64,000 nucleotides of DNA from Lantana camara (taxonomy: Eukaryota; Streptophyta; Magnoliopsida; Lamiales; Verbenaceae): positions 8,009,001 to 8,073,000 of the forward strand of contig CM074865.1 in the NCBI GenBank assembly GCA_037501455.1, read 5' to 3'. Under the pieces are notes generated by a model, which saw only the letters and a list, made by a program, of their open reading frames with translations, was not told the DNA's origin and searched no databases. The position numbers were made by a program, and so were the translations under genes. Shown one piece after another: positions 32,602-42,503 of the stretch. Positions within the stretch are counted from its first letter, which is position 1, and every line of letters begins with the position of its first letter.

Positions 32602-32809
32602 GGCGAGTATATGCGTTTCCATATACCTAGTCCATCTCAAACGGTAGATGGTAAAGACATTATCAAATCCGTTAATGGGTGATGATTTCCCAAAAATCAT
32701 ATTAAGACGAGTATATGCGTATACATATACCTAGTCCATCTCAAACGGTAGATGGTAAAGACAATAACAAATCCGTTGAAGGGTGGTGATTTCCCAAAAA
32801 TCACTTCAA
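32602..32809. repeat. 104-bp tandem direct repeat between polymerase and transactivator genes
   Basis: Units 32602-32705 and 32706-32809 share CGAGTATATGCGT, ATATACCTAGTCCATCTCAA, ACGGTAGATGGTAAAGAC and GATTTCCCAAAAATCA. Each has short hairpins. It fills the only sizeable gap in the viral gene row, where caulimoviruses carry the 19S promoter, so a regulatory role for the downstream gene is possible. Confidence 0.85.
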
Positions 32810-32845
32810 GGCTAATAAAGTTTTAATTCTTCTTCATTTTGCAGG

Positions 32846-33898
32846 ATGAAGGACATACAGGAACTAGCCGAAATAAAGACAGAGGTTGATACATTAAGAG
32901 TAATCTCTCTTGATATAAATGAAGCACTAAATATCTTTGAAGACTCCATACAAGACAGTCTCAAAGTTTTATCTGATCTTGTCATAGAAAATGCTAATAG
33001 AATAGATAATTTATATAAAAGAATTGAAAAATTAGAGAATGATAAAGAAAAGGCAGAGTGTTCAGGCAGCAAAAAGCCAGAAATGCCTGTGAAAATAGAG
33101 GAAGATAATAAGAAAAAAGAAATAAAAGTCGAGGAAGAGAAAAAGACATCCTCTATAAGAACAATAAAAATAGAACCATTCCAAAAATCTGGTTCTTTCA
33201 AGACTGTTCAAATAAAGGGTGAATATATACCAAAACACTCCTATGATAAAGAATACAAGCGAATGTTTGATCTGGCATATAATTATCCAGATTGTAATGA
33301 AATCTTTTACTCAAGTGGAAACACAATATACCCAAGATTGACAGCAATAGATGGGGCTGATCCTAACCAAGTTCTAAAACTTGCTGAATATGGTTTTCTC
33401 GATTTGATATACCTCAGCAAAGATAAAAAAGAAATAAGTGGATTTGAGGATACATTCAAGTCCAAAGTTTCTCAATTTGCTAAAGGAAGACAATGCGTCT
33501 TGAAATTTTACACCATATCTCCAGAATTGGATGGAAATAGATGGTATGAATCACTTCATATTGTCTCAATAAATCCGTTATACAGCAACGTCAGCTTGGA
33601 AGTTGGAAGAAAAGGCTTCAAGACTGCAATATACTCCCCTGAATGGGTTATTACTAGAAGAGCTCTTGGGATAAAAGCCATACAAAGTATCTCAGAGAAC
33701 CTTCTGAATAAAGGTTTCCAAACCATCTTTGCCGCTGGTAACTGGTTACTGGTTACTAAAGGCTCTCCAAATGATCCAAAATCTGGATTACTAGAGGAAT
33801 ACTACAGGTGCCTTGTTACCCATAGAACTATTTGCTCCACTGCTACAAGACAAGAGGCATGCAAATTGATTGGGTGCCATACAGACATCAGAAAGTGA
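32846..33898 (+). CDS. Pararetrovirus translation transactivator/viroplasmin-like protein (350 aa)
   Basis: The N-terminal 100 residues are coiled coil with a Lys/Glu-rich linker. The central and C-terminal part (about 150-320) contains NTIYPRLTAIDGADPNQV, VLKFYTISPELDG and GFKTAIYSPEW blocks. Position after the polymerase, length and layout fit the Caulimoviridae ORF VI (TAV) protein, which forms inclusion bodies and lets ribosomes re-initiate on the polycistronic viral RNA. Such a factor fits the overlapping and abutting ORFs upstream. The frame is intact; the last residues run into the promoter region, as usual. Confidence 0.75.
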   Translation: MKDIQELAEIKTEVDTLRVISLDINEALNIFEDSIQDSLKVLSDLVIENANRIDNLYKRIEKLENDKEKAECSGSKKPEMPVKIEEDNKKKEIKVEEEKKTSSIRTIKIEPFQKSGSFKTVQIKGEYIPKHSYDKEYKRMFDLAYNYPDCNEIFYSSGNTIYPRLTAIDGADPNQVLKLAEYGFLDLIYLSKDKKEISGFEDTFKSKVSQFAKGRQCVLKFYTISPELDGNRWYESLHIVSINPLYSNVSLEVGRKGFKTAIYSPEWVITRRALGIKAIQSISENLLNKGFQTIFAAGNWLLVTKGSPNDPKSGLLEEYYRCLVTHRTICSTATRQEACKLIGCHTDIRK

Positions 33899-33924
33899 CT
33901 GCATAAAGAAAAGTCCAGTAAAGA

Positions 33925-34078
33925 GACGTAAGCAATGACGTCTGCAACCACTATAAAACTGTCGGCAAGATCTCAGCCATTGAAGAAAAAGATAGATCGA
34001 GTGACTACAAATACAAGTCAAGATTTCCTTATCTGGAGGAATCTTATCTCTTTACTCGTTTTGAGTTGTATAAATAAA
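33925..34078 (+). promoter_or_regulatory. Pararetrovirus pregenomic RNA promoter (as-1-like element and TATA box)
   Basis: GACGTAAGCAATGACG at 33925-33940 has two TGACG-type cores spaced as in the as-1 element of the cauliflower mosaic virus 35S promoter. TATAAATAAA lies at 34069-34078. The interval of about 130 bp from as-1 to TATA is larger than in 35S. Transcription would start about 34100. Confidence 0.7.
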
Positions 34079-34186
34079 GGTGGTCTGTAATATAGAAGGG
34101 CATCGAAAAATCAATAGTCAAGAGTGAGAAAGAGTGTTTGAAAATAGTTCAGAGTTGAATTTTGAGTTCTTTCTTTGTAATGGAAA

Positions 34187-34211
34187 AATAAACCCTTAAA
34201 GGGGAAATAAA
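34187..34211 (+). terminator. Putative viral polyadenylation signals
   Basis: AATAAA occurs at 34187-34192 and again at 34206-34211, about 90-110 nt after the expected transcription start. In Caulimoviridae such a promoter-proximal signal is bypassed once and then used to end the terminally redundant RNA. Confidence 0.5.
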
Positions 34212-34626
34212 ATCCTTTCTTTCATAAATCACGAATTTTATTTTGTTTTGAGCTTATTACATCTCTTTACTCCTTTTTATCTTTTCCAAAAAATATCTGG
34301 TTCCTATAAGCCGTAGTGAAATTTTCTGTTGGAGATCGAAGCTTGTTTCCGTTGATGTCCATATAGGCAGGAGGCCGTCAGGACTTTTGGAATGTTGAGC
34401 TGATCGAGAAAAAAGAAGACGAGTCTTAGAAGAATCCGATAGATCTTTATAGAAGACGAAGAAGATAAAGAAAGGTAATAAACTTTACTCAAAATATCTT
34501 GTGAATTATGATTTCAGAATGGATTTTAGAGTACTCTTGTTAAAATTAATATTTGATGAATTCTGCTACTAAAATTGTTCATTTCATATATAAGTTTTTG
34601 TTCACAACCATAAATTTTATATAATT
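34212..34626 (+). other. Pararetrovirus leader region
   Basis: Between the poly(A) signals and the first ATG-led ORF there is an AT-rich leader with no long frame. It probably acts as the structured 5' leader of the pregenomic RNA; I did not resolve a shunt hairpin. Confidence 0.4.
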
Positions 34627-34750
34627 ATGGATGATGTTTCAGATAGTAATTTCAGAAAAGGATTAAACCTTGCTTATAAATTTGGCAAGTGCTTTGATGA
34701 AGATACATCGAATAAACATTTTAGACGACTGATAAAACCACTATTGAACT
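34627..34750 (+). pseudogene. Pararetrovirus small ORF a, 5' part (interrupted)
   Basis: The ATG at 34627 opens 41 complete codons, then the frame is cut by the Gypsy LTR at 34751. The remainder lies at 47668-47835. The frame is maintained if one GAACT target copy is ignored, so the uninterrupted gene would encode about 96 residues. No known domain; helical and Lys/Asp-rich. Confidence 0.65.
34746..34750 (+). repeat. Target site duplication of the Tat-lineage Gypsy element (left)
   Basis: GAACT here is repeated at 47664-47668 directly after the 3' LTR. Confidence 0.9.
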
Positions 34751-35558
34751 TGATGGGGTCAAAATACGATCGCCCCACGTTAAGACACGTGGCGTCACCG
34801 AGTTGATGACATCTGTCTCCCCAAGGCTGCACCATCAGCACACGAGCGCTAAGCCAACGAGCGCAATCCTTCTTCTGGAGTTAAGGCCAACGAGCGCTGT
34901 CACTCCAACGAGCGTCCTACATATCAAACGATGGGCGCTCACACGCCAAAGGAGCCCTCTTCGAGCGTCACACTCCCTCAGAGTGGTTTCCCTTTCGGCT
35001 CATCACTTGAACTGGAGCCTTCATCCCCCTCAGCGGATGTCTTAGCCTCCAATACTCCAGGTTGTCACGAGCGCGCTCTCAAGCCCTCGTTGCCAACCGC
35101 CCACATGGCTCTCTGACACAACGTACATGCCCGCGCACCTGCCACTGTTGCCAGCACTAACTTTTGGCCGCTTTTGCAGAAGATTCCTCCTAGGTTTCTC
35201 TCTCACAGCGCCACGTGTTAGGGCAACATTCGGCCAGGACCACTTGAGGCAAATGACCAAAGGGCCCTTGACCCTCAACTATAAATAATCCAAGTCGTCT
35301 TCTACACAAGTAAGCTTTCTTCACTTCTGCAACTGTGACTGAACTTACATTTCTTCATACACAAAACTGACTTGAGCGTCGGAGAGCCAAACTGGGTATC
35401 ACCCCCAGTTCCCCCAGCTTGGCCTTCTGACTCTTCTTGTGCTTGTCCCAACAGGTTGAACCCCTTTCTCTTTTTCCGGCGAAGCTCCGGTGGTTTCCTC
35501 CACAAAATACAAATCGTAAAGTGATCGGATTCAGACCCATCCATTTCTGGACCCATCA
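34751..35558 (+). repeat. 5' LTR of the Tat element (808 bp)
   Basis: It matches 46856-47663 except for two substitutions I could find (near 35092 and 35470). A TATA box is at 35280-35287. The pentamer GAGCG recurs many times in the first half. Confidence 0.95.
35280..35287 (+). promoter_or_regulatory. TATA box of the Tat 5' LTR
   Basis: TATAAATA sits two thirds of the way along the LTR, as expected for the U3/R boundary; the 3' LTR copy is at 47385-47392. Confidence 0.6.
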
Positions 35559-35562
35559 TTTT

Positions 35563-35580
35563 TGGCGCCGTCTGTGGGAA
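35563..35580 (+). promoter_or_regulatory. Primer-binding site of the Tat element
   Basis: TGGCGCCGTCTGTGGGAA starts 4 nt inside the 5' LTR. The TGGCGCCGT start is usual for plant Tat-type Gypsy elements; I do not name the tRNA. Confidence 0.65.
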
Positions 35581-35649
35581 ACCAGTCCTACATCTTCATC
35601 CTTTCTTTTTGTTGGTTGAAAAACAAGCACATCCTTACCTCCAACAGTC

Positions 35650-37023
35650 ATGGTTGCAACGAGATCTGGAGCAGTGGGAGGGGGAGATAACACCTCCCCA
35701 GACGCGAATATCGTTCTTCCCTCCACCGCTACTGGTGGAGCCCCGCCACCTCCTTCCGTCGCTGGTGGTGGAGCACCTCCCGCCGCAGGAGTGACTCCAC
35801 AGGCGGAATCCTCTGTACCACCACCTGCACCGCCGGCACCACAGGTTCCCACCACCGCGGGAGGAGTTTCTCTCTCAGTTCCACCGCCGCTTGCACAGAA
35901 TTCCTGGGTCCATCCCCAGATGAACCTTGGAATGCAAGGTTACCTGATGCCTCCTCCTGGATACTCCCTTACTCCGGCGATGATGATGCCACCAGTCCAG
36001 CCATACCATGCCGGACAACTCCAGCTCCACCATGCCGGACAACTCCAGCTCCCAGTGGTGGTCCCCAGGGAGATTGAAGGAGTGGAGTTACCTCCACTGA
36101 CCACCCAACAATTGAGGGCTTTATACGCCCAATGTGAGGTTCAGGCGGCTCAGGGGGCATGGGAAAGGTTCCATTCCATGTACTTTCCCTCTGGGCAGGC
36201 CACTCAGGTTGCGGCCCCTTTAGGCGGACAGCAAAACTTTCCCCTCAGAGAAGCCCAGGCTGTCCTGAGGGCACAACCACCACCACCACCAACGAGAGAA
36301 GTGCCCCAGCAGGAGGGCAACGAGCGCGTCTCCGTGGGCAGGAACAAAGAGCCCACGGAGCGAGTGAACGAAAATGAAGGAGACTCTCATGTCTCCAGGA
36401 GGGGCTCACGAGCCCACAAGGACAAGCAAGTGGAAGTAAATCCTGACGTCCTCGCGGCTGTGCAAGACCAGCTGCAGGGCCTCAAGGATATCGTGGGACA
36501 GCTCTCGCGAGGGCGCTCAACTCAGATCTCCCATAGTCGGGATGAACGGGTTGACGCCAGGAGCACCCGCACCAAGGACCCTCCACCAAGGGTCCCCCGT
36601 CGCAAGGAGCCGGAGGAAAATTTCGGCACGTACGAATATCACCCACTGGCGAGAGGTTCACCCCTCGTCGAAGAAGTTCTGATGGCCCAAGCCGGCATGG
36701 CCAAAGTCCCCACATCCATCAACAGATACGACGGGACAACCGATCCAGCGGAGCACTTGGATCATTTTGTGCATCTCATGCACCTTTACGAGCATTCCAG
36801 CCATTACTGGGCGAAAGTGTTTGTCACTTCCTTGGTAGGGATGGCTCAAGAGTGGTATAAGCGCCTGCCACCGCGCTCGATACACTCGTATGGAGAACTG
36901 GCCGACGCCTTCCTCAACCACTTCAACTCTTTTGAAGGCACCAGTCACCGCACCCACAGCCCTTTACAACGTGGTGCAGGGCAAGAGCGAATCACTGCGC
37001 TCGTTCTTCGCCCGCTTCAATAA
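35650..37023 (+). pseudogene. Tat element gag, N-terminal part (frameshifted)
   Basis: It starts at ATG 35650 with a Pro/Ala/Gly-rich region, then the retrotransposon gag domain (PTSINRYDGTTDPAEHLDHF, EWYKRLPP, SYGELADAFLNHF). From about 36930 the expected gag text continues in frame 2 (TALYNVVQGKSESLRSFFARF), while this frame runs to a stop at 37023. A one-step shift within 36900-36950 therefore separates it from the gag/pol frame downstream. Confidence 0.85.
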
Positions 37024-40000
37024 GGAGATCTTGCAGGTGGAAAGGCCCTCGATGGATTTCTTGATCCCAGTGCTCTTCCAGGCTGTGGATCACAAACAAT
37101 ATGTGAGCAAAAAATTTGCTGATGCCATCGTGGAGAGAAGGCCTAGGACTCTCATGGGCCTAAGAGAAATAGCCGAGCCGTTCTTCGCGCTCGAAGATAT
37201 GTATGGGACGAACGGTCCCCGACATCATAGCCCGGCCAGGAACGAGCGACCTCATCACGAGCGGGGGCGGGATGTGGCAGTCAAGAAAGAGCGCCCTCAA
37301 GAGCGCAGAAGGTCGCCACCACCCCCTCGTAGATTCGAGCGCATTCCGCTCACCAGGCCAAATTCTGAAGTCTACAATCTCTCCGATAAGAAGCTCTTCA
37401 AAAGACCCATCAAAATGAGAGAGACAGACTCACTCAGGCGCTCGAACAAATACTGCGCCTTCCACAAGCAGAGAGGGCACGACACGGATGAGTGTCGCCA
37501 ATTGGAGGCTGAAATCCAAAGGCTCGTCGCAGGGGGCCACTTGAAGGAATTTGTCCGAGTGCTCGAGCGCTACGATGAACAATGCAATGAGCGCTCTGGA
37601 AGAAGAAGGAGAAGCCCTTCCCGGTCAAAGAGCCCAAGGGGTAGGGGACCCCCTGAAAGCAGCAGCCGCCGAGGTAATAAAGGCAAAGCCCCTGAACAAG
37701 AAAACGAGCCCTTCGCAGTCATAAATATGATCGCAGGAGGCTCATCAGGAGGGGATTCAAACGCCTCCCGACGGAGGTTCGTCCGGAGCTACAACCAACG
37801 CCCATCAGTGCCCAAGCCTATCTACGCCATCCAGAGATCAAGCGCTCAAAGGTCAAGAGAAAATGATGTAATAGGCTTCGATGATAGGGATCTAGAACAT
37901 ATTGTAACGCCCCATGGGGAGGGTGTAACCTCAGATTGCCCCATGGTGGTTAGTTTAGATGTTCATAACCATGTTGTAAAGAGGGTATTGGTAGATAGTG
38001 GAAGCTCCGTTAATGTTTTGCCTTACTCTACATTCTTAAAAATGAAGGTTGATCTCCCGCTCGAGCCTCTTAAAACAGCCCTCATTGGCTTTGGAGGCTC
38101 GGAAGTTGTCCCACGAGGGCAAATACGTCTGGCTACTTCGTTTGGCCGAGCCCCTCAACGCAAAACACTCCTGGTAACGTACGCGGTGGTGGAGATAGAC
38201 ATTCCATATAACATCATAATTGGGCGCCCTGCCCTCGTTGATTTCAAAGCCATCATCTCCACATACCACCAGAAGATTAAGTTTCCTACTTCCGAGGGCG
38301 TCGGAGAAGTGCTCTGCAATGTACGAGAGGCTTGGGAATGTTACATGTTATCCCTCAGAAAGCCAAAGGCGGAGAAAACCTTCCAAGTCGGCTCCACCAA
38401 GAAGTCAGTGGATTTCCCCAATCTAGACGAGGACAGCCCGACACGAAAGAGGGCAAAGTTGAATAAGAAGAAGAACAAAAAGAAGAGGGGTGACAACGGG
38501 GAGAATCCCCTCGAAAGTACACCACCTGGGATTGTTGGTGGATCGTCCTCAGAGGGAGACGAGCCGGGAGAGGGTGAACCAGCATCCAACGACCGTTTGA
38601 CAGGGAAAAAGAGGGCGCTCGAGCTTCCTCGCCCCGAAGTGAGGATCGAGCCCTCGGAGAAGTTCCTTACCATTGAGCTGGAGCCCGGAAACAAGGATAA
38701 GACTACACAGATAGGCTCAAACCTCTCAGGGCCTTCTCAGATCATGATGATTGATTTTCTAAGGGAGAACAGGGATGTGTTTGCATGGAAGGCTTCAGAT
38801 CTCACAGGGATTGACCCGAGCGTCATTGTCCATAGGCTCAATGTGGATCCCTCATTCAAACCCATCAAGCAGAAAAAGCGAGATGTACATGGCTTTCGGA
38901 AAAAAGTCATCGAAGAGGAAGTTAATAAACTCCTAGAGGCTCAATATATCGAGCCCATTTTGTATCCGGAATGGCTGTGCAACGTCGTCTTGGTGCCCAA
39001 GAGCGCGAACAAGTGGCGCATGTGCAACGATTTCACTGATCTCAACAAAGCCTGCCCCAAAGATCCTTACCCGCTGCCCCGGATTGATCAATTGGTGGAT
39101 TCGACCGCTGGTTGCGAGCTAATGAGCATGATGGACGCTTTCCAGGGATACTATCAGATTTTTATGGCTCCAGAAGATCGCCCCAAAACCTCGTTCGTTG
39201 TCCATCTGGGGGTATATTGCTTCCTAGTCATGCCCTTTGGACTTAAGAACGCTGGAGCTACATATCAGCGGCTCGTTAACAAGATGTTTGAAAAGGAAAT
39301 CGGTAGGTCCATGGAGGTTTACGTGGATGATATGATTGTCAAAAGCGAGCGCCAGGTTTCCCACTTGGAAGATCTCAAGCGCACCTTTTCAATCTTGCGT
39401 CAGTATGGGATGAAGTTGAACCCTTCAAAGTGCACCTTTGGAGTACAAGGGGGAAAATTCCTAGGGTACATGGTCAGTCGGAGGGGAATTGAGGCCAATC
39501 CGGAGAAGATCAAGGCTATTCTGGAGATCCCTTCCCCTCGAAATGTGCGGGAAGTGCAGGTCCTGGTGGGAAAAATCATTTCGTTGAACAGGTTTATTTC
39601 GCGCTCGGCGGACAGGAACCTTCCCTTCTTCAAAATTTTGAGGAACGCTCGTAACTTTGCTTGGACAGAAGAATGCGAAAGGGCGTTGCAGGATATGAAG
39701 GCTTACTTGTCGGGCGCACCACTGCTGACTAAGCCCGTCGAAGGTGAGAGATTATTTATGTATCTTTTCGTTTCTCCCGAAGCCACAAGCGCTGTCCTGG
39801 TAGCCGTACGAGAGCGGAAACATTTGCCTGTCTATTATCTGAGCAAAACATTGCAAGGAGCTGAAAAGAAGTATTTGGAGATAGAAAAATTCGCGTTTGC
39901 ACTTATCAACGCCTCAAGAAGGCTAAGGCCTTACTTTCAAGCGCACTCCATAACGGTCCTCACCGACCAACCCTTGAAGCAAGTGTTGTCCAAGCCGGAC

Positions 40001-41869
40001 GTATCTGGTAGATTAATCAAATGGGCCATCGAATTGAGCCAGTTTGACCTATGCTTCGAGCCTAGGACGGCGATACAGGCTCAGGTTGTAGCAGATTTGT
40101 TGGTTGAACGCTTTGGTTTCGAGCCCACCGTTGCGGAAAATGAGGGGTTATGGGTACTGCACACAGATGGTTCCTCAACCTCACAAGGGGAAGGAGTAGG
40201 AGTGGCCCTCAGAAACCCCGATGGGATTGAGCTGGACTTCGCAATCAAGCTGGATTTCCAAGTCACCAATAACGAAGCAGAATATGAAGCCCTCGTGCAA
40301 GGGTTGAATATTGCTTTTCAGAACGGAGCCTCTCGAATTACCGCTTATGTGGATTCACAGTTAATAGCAAGCCAGATTGAAGGAACTTATGAGGCTCGAG
40401 AAACCACCATGATACAGTACTTAACTAAAGCTAGAGAAATCATTGGGAAGTTTAAGGAATTTAACCTACTTCAAGTGCCCCGAGGAGAAAACGAGCGCGC
40501 GGACGCTCTGTCAAAATTTGCTTCAGCTTTAGAAGGCACTTCCGAACGTTCTGTTACGTTCCTTAGAACTGAGGAACCTTTGATCAAGGAGAAGGCCGCC
40601 ACCAAGATAATTGCCATGATTGATCCAAACGAGCCCTGCTGGCTTGATGACGTCATTATTTTCCTTAAGGACGGAATTCTTCCCACTGACAAGGTGGAAG
40701 CAAGGAAGGTCCGAAATAAAGCCCCTCGTTTCGCTTTGGATACCGAGGGGAGGTTGTTCAAAAAATCATTTCAAGGGCCCCCAATGAGATGCCTGAGGCC
40801 CTCACAAGCAAAGGAGACGCTCGAACACATACATAATGGAAGCTGTGGAAATCACTCTGGAGGGCGTATTTTGGCAAAGAAGGTTCTGAGAAGTGGGTTT
40901 TATTGGCCTACAGTTCTCCAGGATGCCATCGAATTTTCAAGGAAGTGCCCCAAATGCCAATTCCATTCAAATCTCCCTCAATTGCCAGCCGCACAGATGA
41001 TCCCAATAGACGTCTCTTGGCCTTTTGACCAGTGGGGAATAGACATTGTGGGCCCCTTGCCCATGGCTGCGGGACAAAGGAAGTTTGTCATTTTAGCCGT
41101 CGACTACTTCACCAAGTGGGCCGAGGCTGAAGCTGTTGCGAAAATCACTTTCAAGGTTGTGAGGGACTTCATTTGGAAGAACATCATTTGCAGGTACGGC
41201 ATACCGAGGGTGCTCATTTCTGACAATGGATCCCAGTTCATAGCGGCAGACACACGAGAGTGGTGTTCTGAGTTGGGGATAGAACAGCGATTTACCTCTG
41301 TAGGACATCCACAATCCAATGGGCAAGCAGAAGTTACCAATAGGATCATCTTGCAACATCTGAAAACCATGCTGGAAAGCAAGAAAGGTGAATGGGCTGA
41401 GGAGCTGCAAGGAGCGCTTTGGGCTTATCGCACCACCCCACGAGCGGCCACTGGAGAAACACCTTACGCGCTCGTTTATGGATCAGAAGCAATGATACCA
41501 GCGGAGATTGTAAATGAATCCGCTCGTGTCGGCTATTTCGAGCCTCAGCTCAACGATGGCAACAGGAGCTTGGAGTTGGACCTGCTGGATGAAAGGAGAG
41601 ACCGAGCGTGGGCTAAGATCCACCACTATAAAGCCTCTGTGGCCCAACAGTACAACAAGCGTGTGAAGGAAAGAACTTTCCAGCTGGGAGATTTGGTCTT
41701 GAAGAAAGTGGAAGTATCCAAGCACGTGGGGAAATTGGACCCCAATTGGGAAGGCCCATTCAAAGTCGTACGACTCAGAGCTAACAACACTTACACCCTG
41801 GAGACACTTCAAGGTGAGCGCTTGCCTCGCCCTTGGAACGCATGTAACCTCCGGCGGTTTTATGTTTAA
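36890..41869 (+). CDS. Tat element gag C-terminus and pol polyprotein (1659 codons open)
   Basis: Residues about 20-110 finish gag; a zinc-finger-like YCAFHKQRGHDTDEC lies near 185-200. Protease VLVDSGSSVNVLP is near 366, with IIIGRPAL about 80 residues later. RT has RMCNDFTDLNKACPKDPYPLP, MPFGLKNAGATYQR and VYVDDMIV near 810. RNase H 1 lies about 960-1050. A second RNase H of the archaeal type (WVLHTDGSSTSQGEGVGVAL, NNEAEYEALVQGL) starts near 1086. Integrase has the HHCC finger near 1310-1360, GIDIVGPLP near 1382, DNGSQF near 1443 and QAEVTNR near 1479. The first ATG in this frame (36890) is not the natural start; the frame should be entered from gag. Confidence 0.93.
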   Translation: MENWPTPSSTTSTLLKAPVTAPTALYNVVQGKSESLRSFFARFNKEILQVERPSMDFLIPVLFQAVDHKQYVSKKFADAIVERRPRTLMGLREIAEPFFALEDMYGTNGPRHHSPARNERPHHERGRDVAVKKERPQERRRSPPPPRRFERIPLTRPNSEVYNLSDKKLFKRPIKMRETDSLRRSNKYCAFHKQRGHDTDECRQLEAEIQRLVAGGHLKEFVRVLERYDEQCNERSGRRRRSPSRSKSPRGRGPPESSSRRGNKGKAPEQENEPFAVINMIAGGSSGGDSNASRRRFVRSYNQRPSVPKPIYAIQRSSAQRSRENDVIGFDDRDLEHIVTPHGEGVTSDCPMVVSLDVHNHVVKRVLVDSGSSVNVLPYSTFLKMKVDLPLEPLKTALIGFGGSEVVPRGQIRLATSFGRAPQRKTLLVTYAVVEIDIPYNIIIGRPALVDFKAIISTYHQKIKFPTSEGVGEVLCNVREAWECYMLSLRKPKAEKTFQVGSTKKSVDFPNLDEDSPTRKRAKLNKKKNKKKRGDNGENPLESTPPGIVGGSSSEGDEPGEGEPASNDRLTGKKRALELPRPEVRIEPSEKFLTIELEPGNKDKTTQIGSNLSGPSQIMMIDFLRENRDVFAWKASDLTGIDPSVIVHRLNVDPSFKPIKQKKRDVHGFRKKVIEEEVNKLLEAQYIEPILYPEWLCNVVLVPKSANKWRMCNDFTDLNKACPKDPYPLPRIDQLVDSTAGCELMSMMDAFQGYYQIFMAPEDRPKTSFVVHLGVYCFLVMPFGLKNAGATYQRLVNKMFEKEIGRSMEVYVDDMIVKSERQVSHLEDLKRTFSILRQYGMKLNPSKCTFGVQGGKFLGYMVSRRGIEANPEKIKAILEIPSPRNVREVQVLVGKIISLNRFISRSADRNLPFFKILRNARNFAWTEECERALQDMKAYLSGAPLLTKPVEGERLFMYLFVSPEATSAVLVAVRERKHLPVYYLSKTLQGAEKKYLEIEKFAFALINASRRLRPYFQAHSITVLTDQPLKQVLSKPDVSGRLIKWAIELSQFDLCFEPRTAIQAQVVADLLVERFGFEPTVAENEGLWVLHTDGSSTSQGEGVGVALRNPDGIELDFAIKLDFQVTNNEAEYEALVQGLNIAFQNGASRITAYVDSQLIASQIEGTYEARETTMIQYLTKAREIIGKFKEFNLLQVPRGENERADALSKFASALEGTSERSVTFLRTEEPLIKEKAATKIIAMIDPNEPCWLDDVIIFLKDGILPTDKVEARKVRNKAPRFALDTEGRLFKKSFQGPPMRCLRPSQAKETLEHIHNGSCGNHSGGRILAKKVLRSGFYWPTVLQDAIEFSRKCPKCQFHSNLPQLPAAQMIPIDVSWPFDQWGIDIVGPLPMAAGQRKFVILAVDYFTKWAEAEAVAKITFKVVRDFIWKNIICRYGIPRVLISDNGSQFIAADTREWCSELGIEQRFTSVGHPQSNGQAEVTNRIILQHLKTMLESKKGEWAEELQGALWAYRTTPRAATGETPYALVYGSEAMIPAEIVNESARVGYFEPQLNDGNRSLELDLLDERRDRAWAKIHHYKASVAQQYNKRVKERTFQLGDLVLKKVEVSKHVGKLDPNWEGPFKVVRLRANNTYTLETLQGERLPRPWNACNLRRFYV

Positions 41870-42176
41870 AAGCTCTTTACAAACCCTGATGTAACAACCC
41901 TCTTTGACGGGTTCTATGTACTTCAAATCACAAGTAAAAGGTAACATAATCTTTTTAATTTCTTTAATATTCCTGTTTCTTTGGTTGCTTGAATGAATAA
42001 GTCCCACATCCCTCGTCTTCGCGAGCGTGGTTGGCAACTCATTCCATTGTGTATGCTGTTATCTTGTATGGGTTACGCTGGCCAGCACTCTACTCCGCAT
42101 GGGGGGACGCCCTCATAAGGATAGACTGGTTACGCTCACAACCAAGCAGGTGAATTGGAAGAAGGTTATAGAGAAA
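41870..42176 (+). other. Tat element spacer after pol
   Basis: No gene is recognised between the pol stop and the first tandem array. Confidence 0.5.
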
Positions 42177-42445
42177 ATCCTAGTAGGCCTTGGCTGTTTC
42201 TTACAACGCCTTGCGCTCGAAAACGGGATCTCCTACAAGAACGGATCCTAGTAGGCCTTGGCTGTTTCTTAAAACGCCTTGCGCTCGAAAATGGGATCTC
42301 CTACAAGAACGCATCCTAGTAGGCCTTAGTTGTTTATTAAAACGCCTTGCGCTCGAAAGCGGGATCTACCACAGAAAAAGTCCTAGTAGGCCTTGGTCGT
42401 TTCTTAAAACGCCTTGCGCTCGAAAATGGGATTTCCTGCAGAACC
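42177..42445. repeat. Tandem array 1 in the Tat element (4 units of 67-68 bp)
   Basis: CCTAGTAGGCCTTGGCTGTT or a close variant starts units at 42179, 42247, 42315 and 42382. Each contains AACGCCTTGCGCTCGAAA. Frames across it are repeats, not genes. Confidence 0.9.
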
Positions 42446-42503
42446 AAGAAAACGACAAGAGCCAGAGCGCTCGAACGATGGCCTCAGAATCAAAAAGGAA
42501 TTG

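Noticed and set aside
27046..33898. Reading the segment as an LTR retrotransposon
   Set aside because: No integrase and no LTRs. It has a movement protein and a TAV-like protein, which fit Caulimoviridae.
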